In this document: piece after piece, positions 43,892 through 52,539 of the stretch
Numbering within the stretch: the stretch's first letter is position 1
How the letters are laid out: every line of letters starts with the position of its first letter
Source: Streptomyces sp. P9-A2
GTDB lineage: Bacteria; Actinomycetota; Actinomycetes; Streptomycetales; Streptomycetaceae
Length of the DNA: 64,000 nucleotides
Assembly: GCF_036634175.1 (NCBI RefSeq)
Contig: NZ_JAZIFX010000001.1
Span: 7,626,001-7,690,000 of the forward strand
Reading direction: 5' to 3'
Notes under the pieces: model-generated
What the model was told of the DNA's origin: nothing
What the model saw: the letters and a program-made list of their open reading frames with translations, nothing else
Databases searched by the model: none
Position numbers and translations under genes: made by a program

Positions 43892-44065
43892 GAGCGGGAT
43901 CCCTCGCGAGGGCCTCGCGCCCGCCGCGCCACCGGGCTCCTCGCCGCCACCGGCCCTGCTGGGTGACGGGGACGGTGTCCGCCCGATCGGCCCGCTCCGG
44001 CGGCGGGTCCTGGTGGGCGAGATCGCGCGAGGTCGTGTCGGGACGGCGGGTGTTCCTCGTGACGG

Positions 44066-45334
44066 TCAGCGGGTGGTGCTGAGCCAGGGCATCGGATCCG
44101 TGTACTGCCCGTCGAGAAGGACCTCGAAGTGCAGATGGGGACCGGTCGACAGGCCGGTGGAGCCCACGAGCCCCACCGGGGTGCCGGCGGTCACGGTCTG
44201 GCCCGTGGTGACCTGGAGGGCCGACAGGTGACTGTAGGTCGTCTCCAGCCGCTTGCCGGCGATCGTGCCGTGGTCGATCACCACCCGGTTGCCGTAGGCC
44301 GCGGTCATGTCCGCGAACGTCACCCGGCCGTCGCGCGTGGCGGACACCGGCGCCCCTTGGGGCGCGCCGAAGTCCACTCCCGTGTGGAGCTTGGTGACAC
44401 CGGTGAGCGGGTGCTCACGCGAGCCGAAAGGCGAGGTGACGGTGAGTGTGCCCGCGGGCGGGGCCAGGATGGCCGAGGTGTTCCGCTCGTCGGCCGCGTC
44501 GGGGTTCTGCCGGACGAGTGCGTCGTACCGCGGCAGTCGTTCCTTGACCTTCTCGAGGAACGGGTGTGCGCCGGTCGGTACGTGGCCCGTCCGTGCCACC
44601 GCGTCCGTCCCCACCTCGTATGCGGCGAGGGTGAGGTCCACGAGGTTGCCGCTGACGGTTCCCTTCGTCCTGAGGTCGGTCACCTCCTTGGCGAGGGAAC
44701 AGTCGTACCGGCCGAGGGCCATGACGGCATCCGCCGGATCGAGCGGTGAGGAGCGGCCGTTGGCGTCGTCGTCCCGGCCCCAGGTCTGCCACTGAGCGTC
44801 GGTGAAGCGTGCGATCCCCTGCTGGGAAAGGCTGGCGGTGTCGTTGTTCCACCCGGACAGCTGATCGATCTGGGCGGCGAGGAGGGAGGGCGTGACGACC
44901 TCGCAGGCATCGGCGGCCTTGCGCAGCCAAGGGACGTAGGAGGCGTCGACGTTGCTGACGGACGTCGGTGCCGGATCCGGCTCCTCGGACAGAGCGGGGG
45001 AGAGGACGCCGGTCAGGGCGAGGAACCCCGCGACCCCGACGATCACCACCATGGCGGGCACCGCGATCAGGACGAAGGGGCCGCGGCGGCGTGGCGGGCG
45101 GGCTCCGTCGGGAGCCGGCGTCGTCGACAAAGGCTCACGGTCCGGAGGTTCGCGGCCCGGTGGTTCATCGGTGACGTCGCCCTGAGGCGGCGTGCCGTCG
45201 GCCGGGTCGACCGGCATCGTGGGTGTGATCGACTCCGGATGTGCCCCGTGCCGGCCCGGCACCGTCCGGTCATCCGCTTGTCCGGCTGCGGCCGCTGTGT
45301 GAACGGCCCCGGCGCTCCCTCCGTCCTCGGTCAC
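44066..45334 (-). CDS. Membrane-anchored M23 peptidase with lytic-transglycosylase-like region
   Basis: A 422-residue protein. An acidic cytoplasmic N-terminus of about 80 residues is followed by one membrane helix (PFVLIAVPAMVVIVGVAGFL). An extracellular helical region at about 130-235 (LLAAQIDQLSGWNNDTASLS, QQGIARFTDAQWQTWG, PADAVMALGRYDC) resembles a lysozyme/SLT-type domain. The C-terminal M23 peptidase is complete: FGSREHPLTGVTKLHTGVDF (HxxxD), DHGTIAGKRLETTYSHL and STGLSTGPHLHFEVLLDG (HxH). It probably cuts peptidoglycan at two bond types. The start is GTG at 45334, with no clear ribosome binding site. Confidence 0.88.
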   Translation of the reverse strand: MTEDGGSAGAVHTAAAAGQADDRTVPGRHGAHPESITPTMPVDPADGTPPQGDVTDEPPGREPPDREPLSTTPAPDGARPPRRRGPFVLIAVPAMVVIVGVAGFLALTGVLSPALSEEPDPAPTSVSNVDASYVPWLRKAADACEVVTPSLLAAQIDQLSGWNNDTASLSQQGIARFTDAQWQTWGRDDDANGRSSPLDPADAVMALGRYDCSLAKEVTDLRTKGTVSGNLVDLTLAAYEVGTDAVARTGHVPTGAHPFLEKVKERLPRYDALVRQNPDAADERNTSAILAPPAGTLTVTSPFGSREHPLTGVTKLHTGVDFGAPQGAPVSATRDGRVTFADMTAAYGNRVVIDHGTIAGKRLETTYSHLSALQVTTGQTVTAGTPVGLVGSTGLSTGPHLHFEVLLDGQYTDPMPWLSTTR

Positions 45335-45549
45335 GTGTCGTGTCTGCCGTGCGAAGGTGCGGTGACCGGATGCGATGACGGGGGAAAGTTCAGACTCACG
45401 CCTGGATGCTAACGCCGTCCTGACGAGACGTCACCGGCCTGCCAGGCACAGCGGATTGCCCGAAAGGGCTGACTTGATGCCCAGGGAACACACGCGAGGG
45501 CTGGGGCGTGTTTCGGAAGTCCCGCCTGCCCCGCGGCGTCCGGCACGCA

Positions 45550-45581
45550 CTCCCCCAGGCTCTTCGAGCAGGGGGACCCCC
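45550..45581. repeat. Palindromic repeat, copy A
   Basis: CTCCCCCAGG and GGGGGACCCCC flank a GCTCTTCGAGC-like core. It folds into a hairpin. It is the shorter of the two copies inside the MITE-like element. Confidence 0.75.
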
Positions 45582-45650
45582 AGCCGCGTTGTCGGGAGCG
45601 CCCACGTACGCGCCCGGTACGCGGGCGGCCCTCCGCCGTGCGATCGCACG

Positions 45651-45692
45651 CTCCCCCAAGCTCTCGGCTCCGCTCGAGCAGGGGGGACCCCC
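45651..45692. repeat. Palindromic repeat, copy B
   Basis: CTCCCCCAAGCTCTCGGCTC on the left is followed by CGCTCGAGCAGGGGGGACCC. It has the same ends as copy A and a 10-base-longer core. A degenerate relative is at 32759-32789. Confidence 0.75.
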
Positions 45693-45853
45693 ATGACACC
45701 GCGGGACCCGCCCTCCGGGCGGCCGGCGCTACGTTCGAAACACGCCCCAGGGGCGGCGCGGGCGCTTCCACGATCGCGGACGGGTGGGACCTGAGCCCGG
45801 CCGCGCCATCGGGCTCCTCGCCGCCGCTCGGGCGCTCCGCCGTCGGGTCCCGG

Positions 45854-46501
45854 CTATCGCCCGGGTGCCCCCGCGCGCAGCCCGTCCATGACGATGTCCA
45901 GCAGTCGGGTGGCCCGGGTCCGCCAGTCCCCGGCGGGGTCGAGCTGCCACAGGCCGCCGATCGCGAGAACCATGTCGTCCGAGGTGACCCCGGGGCGGAT
46001 GGTTCCGGCCTCCTCGCAGGCGCGCAGCAGGAGTTCGGCGGCCTCGATCACGGGGTTGGGCCCCGGCTTCGCCGGGCTGCCCGGTGCGCCGGTCGCCTGC
46101 CTGATGGCGTCGGCCAGTCCGGCCTTGGTCATCGCGAACAGGGCGAGCCGGTCCATCCATTCGCGCAGGGCGCGGTCGGGCTCCCGGGTCTCCAGCAGCC
46201 GCGCCGCGCTGTCGGCCACCTGGCGCATCTCGTGCCGGTAGATCTCCAGGACGAGATCCTCCCGGCTGGGGAAGTTCCGGTAGAGCGTGCCCTGGCCGAC
46301 ACCGGCCTTCTTGGCGATCACGCTCAGCGGGGTGTCGGCCGACCGGGTCAACTCGTCCAGCGCGACCTCCAGAATGCGCTCGCGGTTGCGCTGCGCGTCC
46401 GACCGCAGGGGCGCCTGCGCGCGCGGGGGCGTGTCCTTGCCCTGCGGCGTGTCCGCGCCGCCCGTGTCCCGGCCCATGTCCTGCTCCGCGTCCCGACCCA
46501 C
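45854..46501 (-). CDS. TetR-family regulator of the aldehyde oxidoreductase operon
   Basis: A 215-residue TetR regulator. The helix-turn-helix is at about residues 38-85 (NRERILEVALDELTRSADTP, LSVIAKKAGVGQGTLYRNFP). The ligand domain follows (PDRALREWMDRLALFAMTKA, LADAIRQATG). GTG at 46501 has GGAGG upstream. It is divergent from the PaoA-like gene, and two palindromic sites lie between them, so it most likely represses both. Ligand is unknown, perhaps the aldehyde substrate. Confidence 0.88.
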   Translation of the reverse strand: MGRDAEQDMGRDTGGADTPQGKDTPPRAQAPLRSDAQRNRERILEVALDELTRSADTPLSVIAKKAGVGQGTLYRNFPSREDLVLEIYRHEMRQVADSAARLLETREPDRALREWMDRLALFAMTKAGLADAIRQATGAPGSPAKPGPNPVIEAAELLLRACEEAGTIRPGVTSDDMVLAIGGLWQLDPAGDWRTRATRLLDIVMDGLRAGAPGR

Positions 46502-46548
46502 TCGTCCGCCCTCCTCCCGGGCATGGCCGAAACCCGTTCTTGCTAAGC

Positions 46549-46560
46549 GGACAGCTGTCC
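46549..46560. promoter_or_regulatory. Operator candidate 1 for the TetR regulator
   Basis: GGACAGCTGTCC is a perfect 12-bp palindrome, 48 bases upstream of the tetR start. Confidence 0.65.
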
Positions 46561-46578
46561 ACTAAATTTTTCCGGTAA

Positions 46579-46592
46579 CGGACAACCGTCCG
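46579..46592. promoter_or_regulatory. Operator candidate 2 for the TetR regulator
   Basis: CGGACAACCGTCCG repeats the CGGAC-N4-GTCC layout of site 1, 30 bases centre to centre. Two helical turns of spacing are typical of paired TetR sites. The AT-rich ACTAAATTTTT between them may be a promoter -10 or spacer. Confidence 0.65.
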
Positions 46593-46782
46593 CTTCGGTG
46601 CATCGTAGCGGTGGCCGCGGACAGTGCGGGAGAGGGCGGCGCGCCCGTGCCCGCGGCCGGACCGGTGCCCGCGCTCCCGGTCCGTCGACGGGCTTCCACC
46701 TGTCGGCCTTTCGACCGTTTCCCACTCGTCCGCCACCCGAGGGCCTTGCCGGCCTGCACGGATCCGCGAAGGAAGGCTGCTC

Positions 46783-47358
46783 ATGGCTCCCACGACGTCC
46801 AGCAGCGTCACCCTGAACATCAACGGCGAGAAGCACACGCTGTCCGTCGACCACCGCACCACTTTGCTCGACGCCCTGCGCGAGCGCCTCGATCTGACCG
46901 GCACCAAGAAGGGCTGCGACCAGGGACAGTGCGGTGCCTGCACCGTCCTGGTGGACGGCCGCCGCACCGTGTCCTGCCTGCAACTGGCCGTGGCGGCGGA
47001 GGACCGGGAGATCACCACCGTGGAAGGCCTCGCCGAGGGGGAGCGGCTGCACCCCGTGCAGCAGGCCTTCCTCGACCTGGACGGCTTCCAGTGCGGTTAC
47101 TGCACGCCCGGCCAGATCTGTTCCGCCGTCGCCGTCATCGAGGAGCACGCCGCGGGCTGGCCCAGCGCGGTCACCGACGACGTGCGGCCCGAAGCGGGAC
47201 CGCCTCCGCTGACCCCGCAGGAGATCCGCGAACGGATGAGCGGCAACCTGTGCCGCTGCGGTGCCTACGTCTCGATCGTCGAGGCCGTCGCCCGCGCCGC
47301 CGCCGAGCGTACCGAAGCCACCGAAGCCACCAGGGTCACCGAGGAGGCTGCCGCATGA
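46783..47358 (+). CDS. [2Fe-2S] subunit of a PaoABC-type aldehyde oxidoreductase
   Basis: A 191-residue iron-sulfur subunit. The plant-type [2Fe-2S] site is CDQGQCGACTVLVDGRRTVS. The second site is CGYCTPGQICSA with GNLCRCGAY. Unlike E. coli PaoA, no Tat signal is visible, so it is cytoplasmic. It passes electrons from the molybdenum subunit to the FAD subunit. ATG with GGAAGG upstream; its end overlaps the next gene by four bases. Confidence 0.93.
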   Translation: MAPTTSSSVTLNINGEKHTLSVDHRTTLLDALRERLDLTGTKKGCDQGQCGACTVLVDGRRTVSCLQLAVAAEDREITTVEGLAEGERLHPVQQAFLDLDGFQCGYCTPGQICSAVAVIEEHAAGWPSAVTDDVRPEAGPPPLTPQEIRERMSGNLCRCGAYVSIVEAVARAAAERTEATEATRVTEEAAA

Positions 47359-48347
47359 GGGAGTTCGACTACCGGTGCGCCCACGACGTCCAGGGCGCGG
47401 TCGCCCTGCTCGACGCCGACCCCGACGCACGCTATCTCGGCGGCGGGACCAACCTCGTCGACCTGATGAAGACCGGCGTCGAACGTCCCGCGCGACTCGT
47501 CGACGTACGCCGACTTCCGCTGGACCGGATCGAGTCGACCGGAGACGGCGGACTGCGCATCGGCGCCACCGTCACCAACAGCGACCTCGCCGCCCACCCC
47601 GAGGTCCGCCGCCGCTATCCGGCGCTGACCCAGGCGGTGCTCGCCGGAGCCTCCGGGCAGCTGCGCAACATGGCCACCGTGGGCGGGAATCTGCTCCAGC
47701 GCACCCGCTGCGGCTACTTCGCCGACGTGACCAAGCCCTGCAACAAGCGGCTCCCCGGCAGCGGTTGTCCCGCCGTCGAGGGCGAGCACCACAACCACGC
47801 CGTCCTGGGCGCTTCCGAGCACTGCGTCGCCGTCCACCCCTCCGACATGGGGGTGGCACTGACCGCGTTCGACGCCGTCGTCTCGTACCGAACCGCCGAC
47901 GGACCGGGTGAGTTGCCGCTCGCCGACTTCTATCTCCCCGTCGGTGACACCCCGCACAGGGAGACCGCTCTGCCCCAGGGCGCGCTCATCACCGGCGTCA
48001 CACTGCCGCCCGTGCCGTCGGCCGCCCACTCCCGCTACCGCAAGGTGCGCGAACGCGCCTCGTACGCCTTCGCGATCGGCTCGCTCGCCGCCGCCCTCGA
48101 CATCAGCAACGGCGTCGTACGCGAGGCGCGGCTCGCCCTCGGCGCGGTCGCGTCCCGGCCGTGGCGGGCGCACGCCGCCGAACGCGTCCTCAACGGCGCC
48201 CCGGCGTCCGCCGACTACTTCGCCGCGGCCGCGGACGCCGAACTGGCCGCCGCCCGGCCGCTGCCCGGCAACGCCTACAAGATGACCCTCATGCGCAACC
48301 TCGTGGTGGCCGTCCTGTCCGAACTCGCCGAGGAGGCCGCCCGATGA
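47355..48347 (+). CDS. FAD subunit with extra [4Fe-4S]-type cysteines (PaoB-like)
   Basis: A 330-residue FAD-binding subunit (FAD_binding_5 and CO_deh_flav_C). The FAD-binding part has ARYLGGGTNLVDLMKTGVER and ASGQLRNMATVGGNLLQRTR. The cysteine insertion CGYFADVTKPCNKRLPGSGC and a later Cys in GASEHCVAVHPSDMG match the PaoB (YagS) subgroup, which carries a [4Fe-4S] cluster that xanthine dehydrogenases lack. This is the main reason for the aldehyde rather than xanthine assignment. The C-terminal part starts near YRKVRERASYAFAIGSLAAA. Confidence 0.9.
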   Translation: MREFDYRCAHDVQGAVALLDADPDARYLGGGTNLVDLMKTGVERPARLVDVRRLPLDRIESTGDGGLRIGATVTNSDLAAHPEVRRRYPALTQAVLAGASGQLRNMATVGGNLLQRTRCGYFADVTKPCNKRLPGSGCPAVEGEHHNHAVLGASEHCVAVHPSDMGVALTAFDAVVSYRTADGPGELPLADFYLPVGDTPHRETALPQGALITGVTLPPVPSAAHSRYRKVRERASYAFAIGSLAAALDISNGVVREARLALGAVASRPWRAHAAERVLNGAPASADYFAAAADAELAAARPLPGNAYKMTLMRNLVVAVLSELAEEAAR

Positions 48348-50536
48348 CCGCCACCACGACCGGCGCGGAGACCGCCACCACGACCGTGACGGAAGACGGC
48401 ACCTCACCTGTCACCACGGCTGCCGTCCCGACCGTGACCGGCGCCGTCGGCACCGCGCACACACGCGTGGAGGGCCGCGACAAGGTGACCGGAGCCGCCC
48501 GCTACGCGGGTGAGATTCCCTTCGCCGACCTCGCCCACGGCTGGCTGGTGCTGTCCACCGTCGCCCGAGGCCGGATCGCATCCGTCGAGACCGCTCCCGT
48601 CCTCGCCATGCCGGGCGTCCTCACCGTGCTGCACCACAAGAACGCCCCGCGTCTCCACCTCGACTACATCGGCCTGCTGGGTGTCCGGCCGGACCCGACC
48701 GCCGCCGTCTTCCAGAACGACCGCGTGGCGCACGCGGGCTGGCCCGTCGCGCTCGTCGTCGCCGAGACCTCCGAGCAGGCCCGCGAGGCGGCCGAGGCGC
48801 TTGTCGTGACCTATGAACAGGAGCCGCACGACATCGACTTCAGGGGCGACCGCCCCGACGCGTTCACACTGGACGGGCACATGCCCGCGGTGACCGAGAA
48901 GGGTGACCTGGACGCCGAACTCGCCGCCTCCGCACACGTCGTGGACGTCGAGTACACCACCCCCGAAGAGCACCACGCCATGATGGAGCCGCACGCGGCG
49001 ACCGCCCGGTGGGACGACGGGCGGCTCGACGTCGTCGACTCCAACCAGGGCACCACCTGGGTCGCCGACGAACTCTCCCGGATGTTCTCCCTCGACGCGT
49101 CCGCCGTGCGGGTGCGCTCCGAGCACGTCGGCGGCGGCTTCGGCAGCAAGGGAGTGCGCGCCCACCAGGTGTCCGCCGTCATGGCGGCGACCGCGCTGCG
49201 GCGCCCGGTCCGCGTGGTCCTGAACCGCCGCCAGATGTTCTCGCTCACCGGCTACCGCAGCCCCACCGCCCAGCGCATCAGGCTCGGCGCCGACGCCGAC
49301 GGGCGGCTGCGCGCCCTGGAGCACCGCTCGCTCAGCCAGACCTCGACGGTCTGGGACTTCGTCGAGCCCAGCGCCGGAGTGGCCCGGGTGATGTACGACG
49401 CCCCCGCCCACCGCACCGCGAACGAGGCGGTACGGCTCGACGTGCCCTCGCCGACCTGGATGCGCGCGCCGGGTGAGGCACCGGGCGCGTTCGCGCTGGA
49501 GGCGGCGCTCGACGAACTCGCCCAGCAGTGCGGCATCGACCCGATCGAGCTGCGCCTGCGCAACGAACCCGCACGGGGCCCGGTCTCCGGGATGCCGTTC
49601 AGCGGACACAACCTCGCCGCCTGCTTCCGGGAGGGCGCCCGGCGCTTCGGCTGGGCAGGCCGCGACCCGCGTCCCGGCCTGCGCAGGGAGGGAAACCTGC
49701 TGATCGGCACGGGTACGGCCGCCGCGTCCTTCCCCGCGGGAGCCGGCCCCTCCACGGCCGCGGTGACGGCGGAGGCGGACGGCACCTTCACCGTGCGGAT
49801 CGCGGCGGCCGACATCGGCACCGGAGCCCGCACCGCGCTCACCCTGGTCGCCGCCGACGCGCTCCGGGTGGCGCCCGCGCGGATCCGGATGCGGATCGGC
49901 GACAGCGACTTCGGCCCCGCGATGATCGCCGGCGGTTCCACCGGCACCCGCTCCTGGGCCTGGGCGATCACCGTCGCGGCCGACGAACTGCGGGAACGCC
50001 TGGCGGGTGAGACCGGCATTCCGGCGGACGGCATCACCGTACGCTCCGACACCACCGCGGCCCTCGGAGCCCTGGCACAGAAGGAACGGCACTCCTTCGG
50101 GGCACAGTTCGCCGAGGTCGCCGTGGACGTCACCACCGGCGAGGTGCGGGTGCGCCGCATGCTCGGCGTGTTCGCCGCGGGCCGGATCGTCAACCCGCTC
50201 ACCGCGCGCGGCCAGCTCGTCGGCGGGATGGTCTGGGGCATCTCCATGGCCCTGCACGAGGAGGGGATCCGTGACCGGGCCTCGGGCGGCCACTACGGCG
50301 GCGATCTCGCGGGCTACCACATCGCCACGAACGCCGACGTGCCGGTCGTCGAGGCGGACTGGGTCGACGACCCGGACCCCGACGACCCGGTCGGCATCAA
50401 GGGCATCGGCGAGGTCGGAATCGTGGGGGCCGCGGCGGCCATCGCCAACGCGGTCTGGCACGCGACCGGTGTGCGGCACCGGAACCTTCCCATCCGCCCG
50501 GACCGGGTCCTCACCGTGGGTGGACCGCATGTTTGA
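48344..50536 (+). CDS. Molybdopterin-binding catalytic subunit (PaoC-like)
   Basis: A 730-residue molybdenum hydroxylase large subunit. Substrate and Mo-pterin regions are visible: TPEEHHAMMEPHAATARWDD, SEHVGGGFGSKGVRAHQVSA, WMRAPGEAPGAFALEAALDE, PAMIAGGSTGTRSWAWAITV and RRMLGVFAAGRIVNPLTARG. The catalytic Glu is in GIKGIGEVGIVGAAAAIANA. It hydroxylates aldehydes to acids with water as oxygen source. Full length. Start overlaps the FAD-subunit stop, and the end overlaps xdhC-like by eight bases. Confidence 0.92.
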   Translation: MTATTTGAETATTTVTEDGTSPVTTAAVPTVTGAVGTAHTRVEGRDKVTGAARYAGEIPFADLAHGWLVLSTVARGRIASVETAPVLAMPGVLTVLHHKNAPRLHLDYIGLLGVRPDPTAAVFQNDRVAHAGWPVALVVAETSEQAREAAEALVVTYEQEPHDIDFRGDRPDAFTLDGHMPAVTEKGDLDAELAASAHVVDVEYTTPEEHHAMMEPHAATARWDDGRLDVVDSNQGTTWVADELSRMFSLDASAVRVRSEHVGGGFGSKGVRAHQVSAVMAATALRRPVRVVLNRRQMFSLTGYRSPTAQRIRLGADADGRLRALEHRSLSQTSTVWDFVEPSAGVARVMYDAPAHRTANEAVRLDVPSPTWMRAPGEAPGAFALEAALDELAQQCGIDPIELRLRNEPARGPVSGMPFSGHNLAACFREGARRFGWAGRDPRPGLRREGNLLIGTGTAAASFPAGAGPSTAAVTAEADGTFTVRIAAADIGTGARTALTLVAADALRVAPARIRMRIGDSDFGPAMIAGGSTGTRSWAWAITVAADELRERLAGETGIPADGITVRSDTTAALGALAQKERHSFGAQFAEVAVDVTTGEVRVRRMLGVFAAGRIVNPLTARGQLVGGMVWGISMALHEEGIRDRASGGHYGGDLAGYHIATNADVPVVEADWVDDPDPDDPVGIKGIGEVGIVGAAAAIANAVWHATGVRHRNLPIRPDRVLTVGGPHV

Positions 50537-51662
50537 CATCGCCGGTGAGCTGCACCAGTGGCTCACCGAGGGCCGGGAGTTCGCCGTCGCCACCGTGGTG
50601 TCCGTCAGCGGCAGCGCACCGCGCGGCCCCGGCGCCGCCCTCGCCGTCGACCGCGAGGGCACGGTGATCGGCTCGGTCTCGGGCGGCTGTGTCGAGGGCG
50701 CGGTGTACGAGCTGTGCCTCGAGGCGCTCGCCGACGGCGGGACGCGGACGCAGCGATTCGGATACAGCGACGAGGACGCCTTCGCGGTCGGTCTGACCTG
50801 CGGCGGGATCATCGACATCAGGGTCACCCCGGTCGGCACGCACGTCGCCGCCCGCGAAGTGCTGCGGGCGGCCCTGTCCGCGGTGGTCCGCGGTGAGCCG
50901 GTGGCCCTTGCCCGGATCGTCCGGGGCCCGGCCGAGACGCTCGGCGGCGTGCTCCTGGTCCGCCCCGACGGGTCGTACGAGGGGAACCTCGCCGGCCGTC
51001 CCGAGCTGGACCGGACGGCGGCGGCCGAGGCACGGGCCCTGCTGGACGGCGGACGCACCGGCACCGTGGGCGTCTCGGCGGACGGATCGCACTGCCCCGG
51101 AGGGGTGACCCTGTTCGTGGAGACGTCGCAGCCGCCGCCCCGCATGATCGTCTTCGGTGCGGTCGACTTCGCGGCGGCTCTGGTGCGGACCGGCAAGTTC
51201 CTCGGCTACCACGTGACCGTCTGCGACGCCCGGCCGGTGTTCGCCACCCGGGCCCGGTTCCCGGAGGCGGACGAGATCGTGGTCGACTGGCCGCACCGCT
51301 ATCTGCGTACCGCGGTCACCGACGGGCGCACGGTGCTGTGTGTGCTCACCCACGACGCCAGGTTCGACGTCCCCCTGCTGACGGAGGCGCTGGCGATGCC
51401 GGTGGCGTTCGTCGGGGCGATGGGATCGCGCCGGACCCACGCGGACCGGCAGCGGCGGCTGCGCGAGGCGGGCGTGGGCGAGCGGGAACTGGCCCGGCTC
51501 AGGTCGCCGATCGGCCTGGACCTCGGGGCGCGTACGCCGGAGGAGACCGCCCTGTCCATCGCGGCGGAGATCGTCGCGGCCCTGCGGGGCGGCACGGGCG
51601 CGCCGCTGACCGGCGTCCGAACACCGATCCACCGCGAGGAACGGGCGGGGGCGGGCGTCTGA
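50529..51662 (+). CDS. XdhC/CoxF-family molybdenum cofactor insertion protein
   Basis: A 377-residue cofactor maturation factor. The N-terminal XdhC motif is SGSAPRGPGAALAVDREGTV with IGSVSGGCVEGAVYE, carrying the Cys for Moco sulfuration. A Rossmann part starts at PRMIVFGAVDFAAALVRTGK and runs through PVAFVGAMGSRRTHADRQRR. Such proteins bind Moco, promote its sulfuration and insert it into the partner enzyme, as PaoD does. ATG overlaps the catalytic-subunit gene by eight bases, so one polycistronic unit of four genes is clear. Confidence 0.9.
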   Translation: MFDIAGELHQWLTEGREFAVATVVSVSGSAPRGPGAALAVDREGTVIGSVSGGCVEGAVYELCLEALADGGTRTQRFGYSDEDAFAVGLTCGGIIDIRVTPVGTHVAAREVLRAALSAVVRGEPVALARIVRGPAETLGGVLLVRPDGSYEGNLAGRPELDRTAAAEARALLDGGRTGTVGVSADGSHCPGGVTLFVETSQPPPRMIVFGAVDFAAALVRTGKFLGYHVTVCDARPVFATRARFPEADEIVVDWPHRYLRTAVTDGRTVLCVLTHDARFDVPLLTEALAMPVAFVGAMGSRRTHADRQRRLREAGVGERELARLRSPIGLDLGARTPEETALSIAAEIVAALRGGTGAPLTGVRTPIHREERAGAGV

Positions 51663-51730
51663 GCGGAGGCAGGGAGACGGAGACCGGGGACCGGAGGGTG
51701 GAGGGCCGGCCCCGCTCCCAAAATCACGTC

Positions 51731-51805
51731 CGCCCGTCCTTACGGCCGAAGGGGCCGAAGCCGTCGTCGGTACGGCTCCGGCCCCTTCGGCCGTAAGGAC
51801 GGGCG
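51731..51805. terminator. 27-bp perfect hairpin between convergent genes
   Basis: The arms 51731-51757 and 51779-51805 are perfectly complementary over 27 bp. AGCCGT and ACGGCT pair again inside the loop, giving a 75-base near-complete hairpin. It lies between the xdhC-like gene and the FMN reductase gene. With no T tract it should act as a bidirectional block or as an RNA-stabilising structure. Confidence 0.85.
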
Positions 51806-51823
51806 CGCCTCGCGGCGGAGGCG

Positions 51824-52384
51824 TCAGGCGGCCGGCGCGGCGGCGTGGCTGTTCAGGCGGACGATGACCTCGGTCAGCTGCTCCACGACCTCGCTGTCGT
51901 CGACGGGGTGGATCTCGGCGAAACGGGTCACGGAGCCGGGGACGGAGAGCTTGACGTCCTCGATCACCTTGCCGCCCGCGATGCCGAGGGCCTTGCGGGC
52001 CTCGTCCTGCGCCCAGACACCGCCGTACTGGCCGTAGGCGGTACCGACCACGGCGACGGACTTGTCACCGAGGGGGGCGGCACCGAACGGGCGGGACAGC
52101 CAGTCGATGGCGTTCTTCAGGACGGCCGGCATCGTGCCGTTGTACTCGGGCGTGAAGAGCAGCAGGGCGTCGGCGCCGGACACGGCCTCGCGCAGCCGGG
52201 CGGCGGCGGCCGGCACGGTGCCCTCGACGTCGATGTCCTCGTTGTAGAACGGGATCTCCGCGAGGCCCTCGTACACCACGACCTCGGAGCCCTCGGGAGC
52301 GAGCTTGACCGCGGCCTCCGCGAGCTGGCGGTTGTGCGAACCGGCACGAAGGCTGCCGACGAGGGCGAGAACGCGAACAGACAT
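51824..52384 (-). CDS. NADPH-dependent FMN reductase
   Basis: A 186-residue flavodoxin-fold reductase. The phosphate-binding loop is GSLRAGSHNRQLAEAAVKLA. The flavin-binding turn is LLLFTPEYNGTMPAVLKNAI (PEYN). The following segment DWLSRPFGAAPLGDKSVAVV matches the family. It gives reduced FMN to other enzymes or reduces quinones and azo compounds. It is divergent from a TetR gene, and two operator-like sites lie between them. Confidence 0.92.
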   Translation of the reverse strand: MSVRVLALVGSLRAGSHNRQLAEAAVKLAPEGSEVVVYEGLAEIPFYNEDIDVEGTVPAAAARLREAVSGADALLLFTPEYNGTMPAVLKNAIDWLSRPFGAAPLGDKSVAVVGTAYGQYGGVWAQDEARKALGIAGGKVIEDVKLSVPGSVTRFAEIHPVDDSEVVEQLTEVIVRLNSHAAAPAA

Positions 52385-52459
52385 GAGAACTCCTGAGGGG
52401 GTGAAAAGTCAGAGGGGAACGGAGCGGCGAAGCGCCGGACGAAACATTGCCGCAATCAT

Positions 52460-52475
52460 CCGGACCGAGGTCCGG
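52460..52475. promoter_or_regulatory. Operator candidate 1 for the TetR regulator of the FMN reductase
   Basis: CCGGACCGAGGTCCGG is a near-perfect palindrome (CCGGACC-GA-GGTCCGG), 76 bases upstream of the FMN reductase start. Confidence 0.65.
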
Positions 52476-52493
52476 TTATGTTTCTAGCATCCT

Positions 52494-52513
52494 AACCGGA
52501 CTGCGGTCCAGTT
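52494..52513. promoter_or_regulatory. Operator candidate 2 for the same regulator
   Basis: AACCGGACTGCGGTCCAGTT repeats the CCGGAC...GGTCC pattern of site 1, 36 bases centre to centre and 27 bases before the tetR ATG. Confidence 0.6.
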
Positions 52514-52539
52514 TCTTCCCGATGCTTTACGCTGGCTTC

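Larger units (their letters stand above)
45501..45750. repeat. MITE-like element with 15-bp terminal inverted repeats
   Basis: CTGGGGCGTGTTTCG at 45501-45515 is matched exactly by CGAAACACGCCCCAG at 45736-45750. No protein gene lies between the arms. Inside are two copies of a Streptomyces-type palindromic repeat. I see no clear target duplication in the flanks. I recall similar GGGGCGTGTTTC-bounded repeats in other streptomycetes, unverified. The element lies in an otherwise gene-free 519-base interval (45335-45853). Confidence 0.7.

Noticed and set aside
48404..51196. A 930-codon minus-strand frame
   Set aside because: It is antisense to the molybdenum subunit and the XdhC-like gene, both of which have complete motifs. 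No domain is visible in it.
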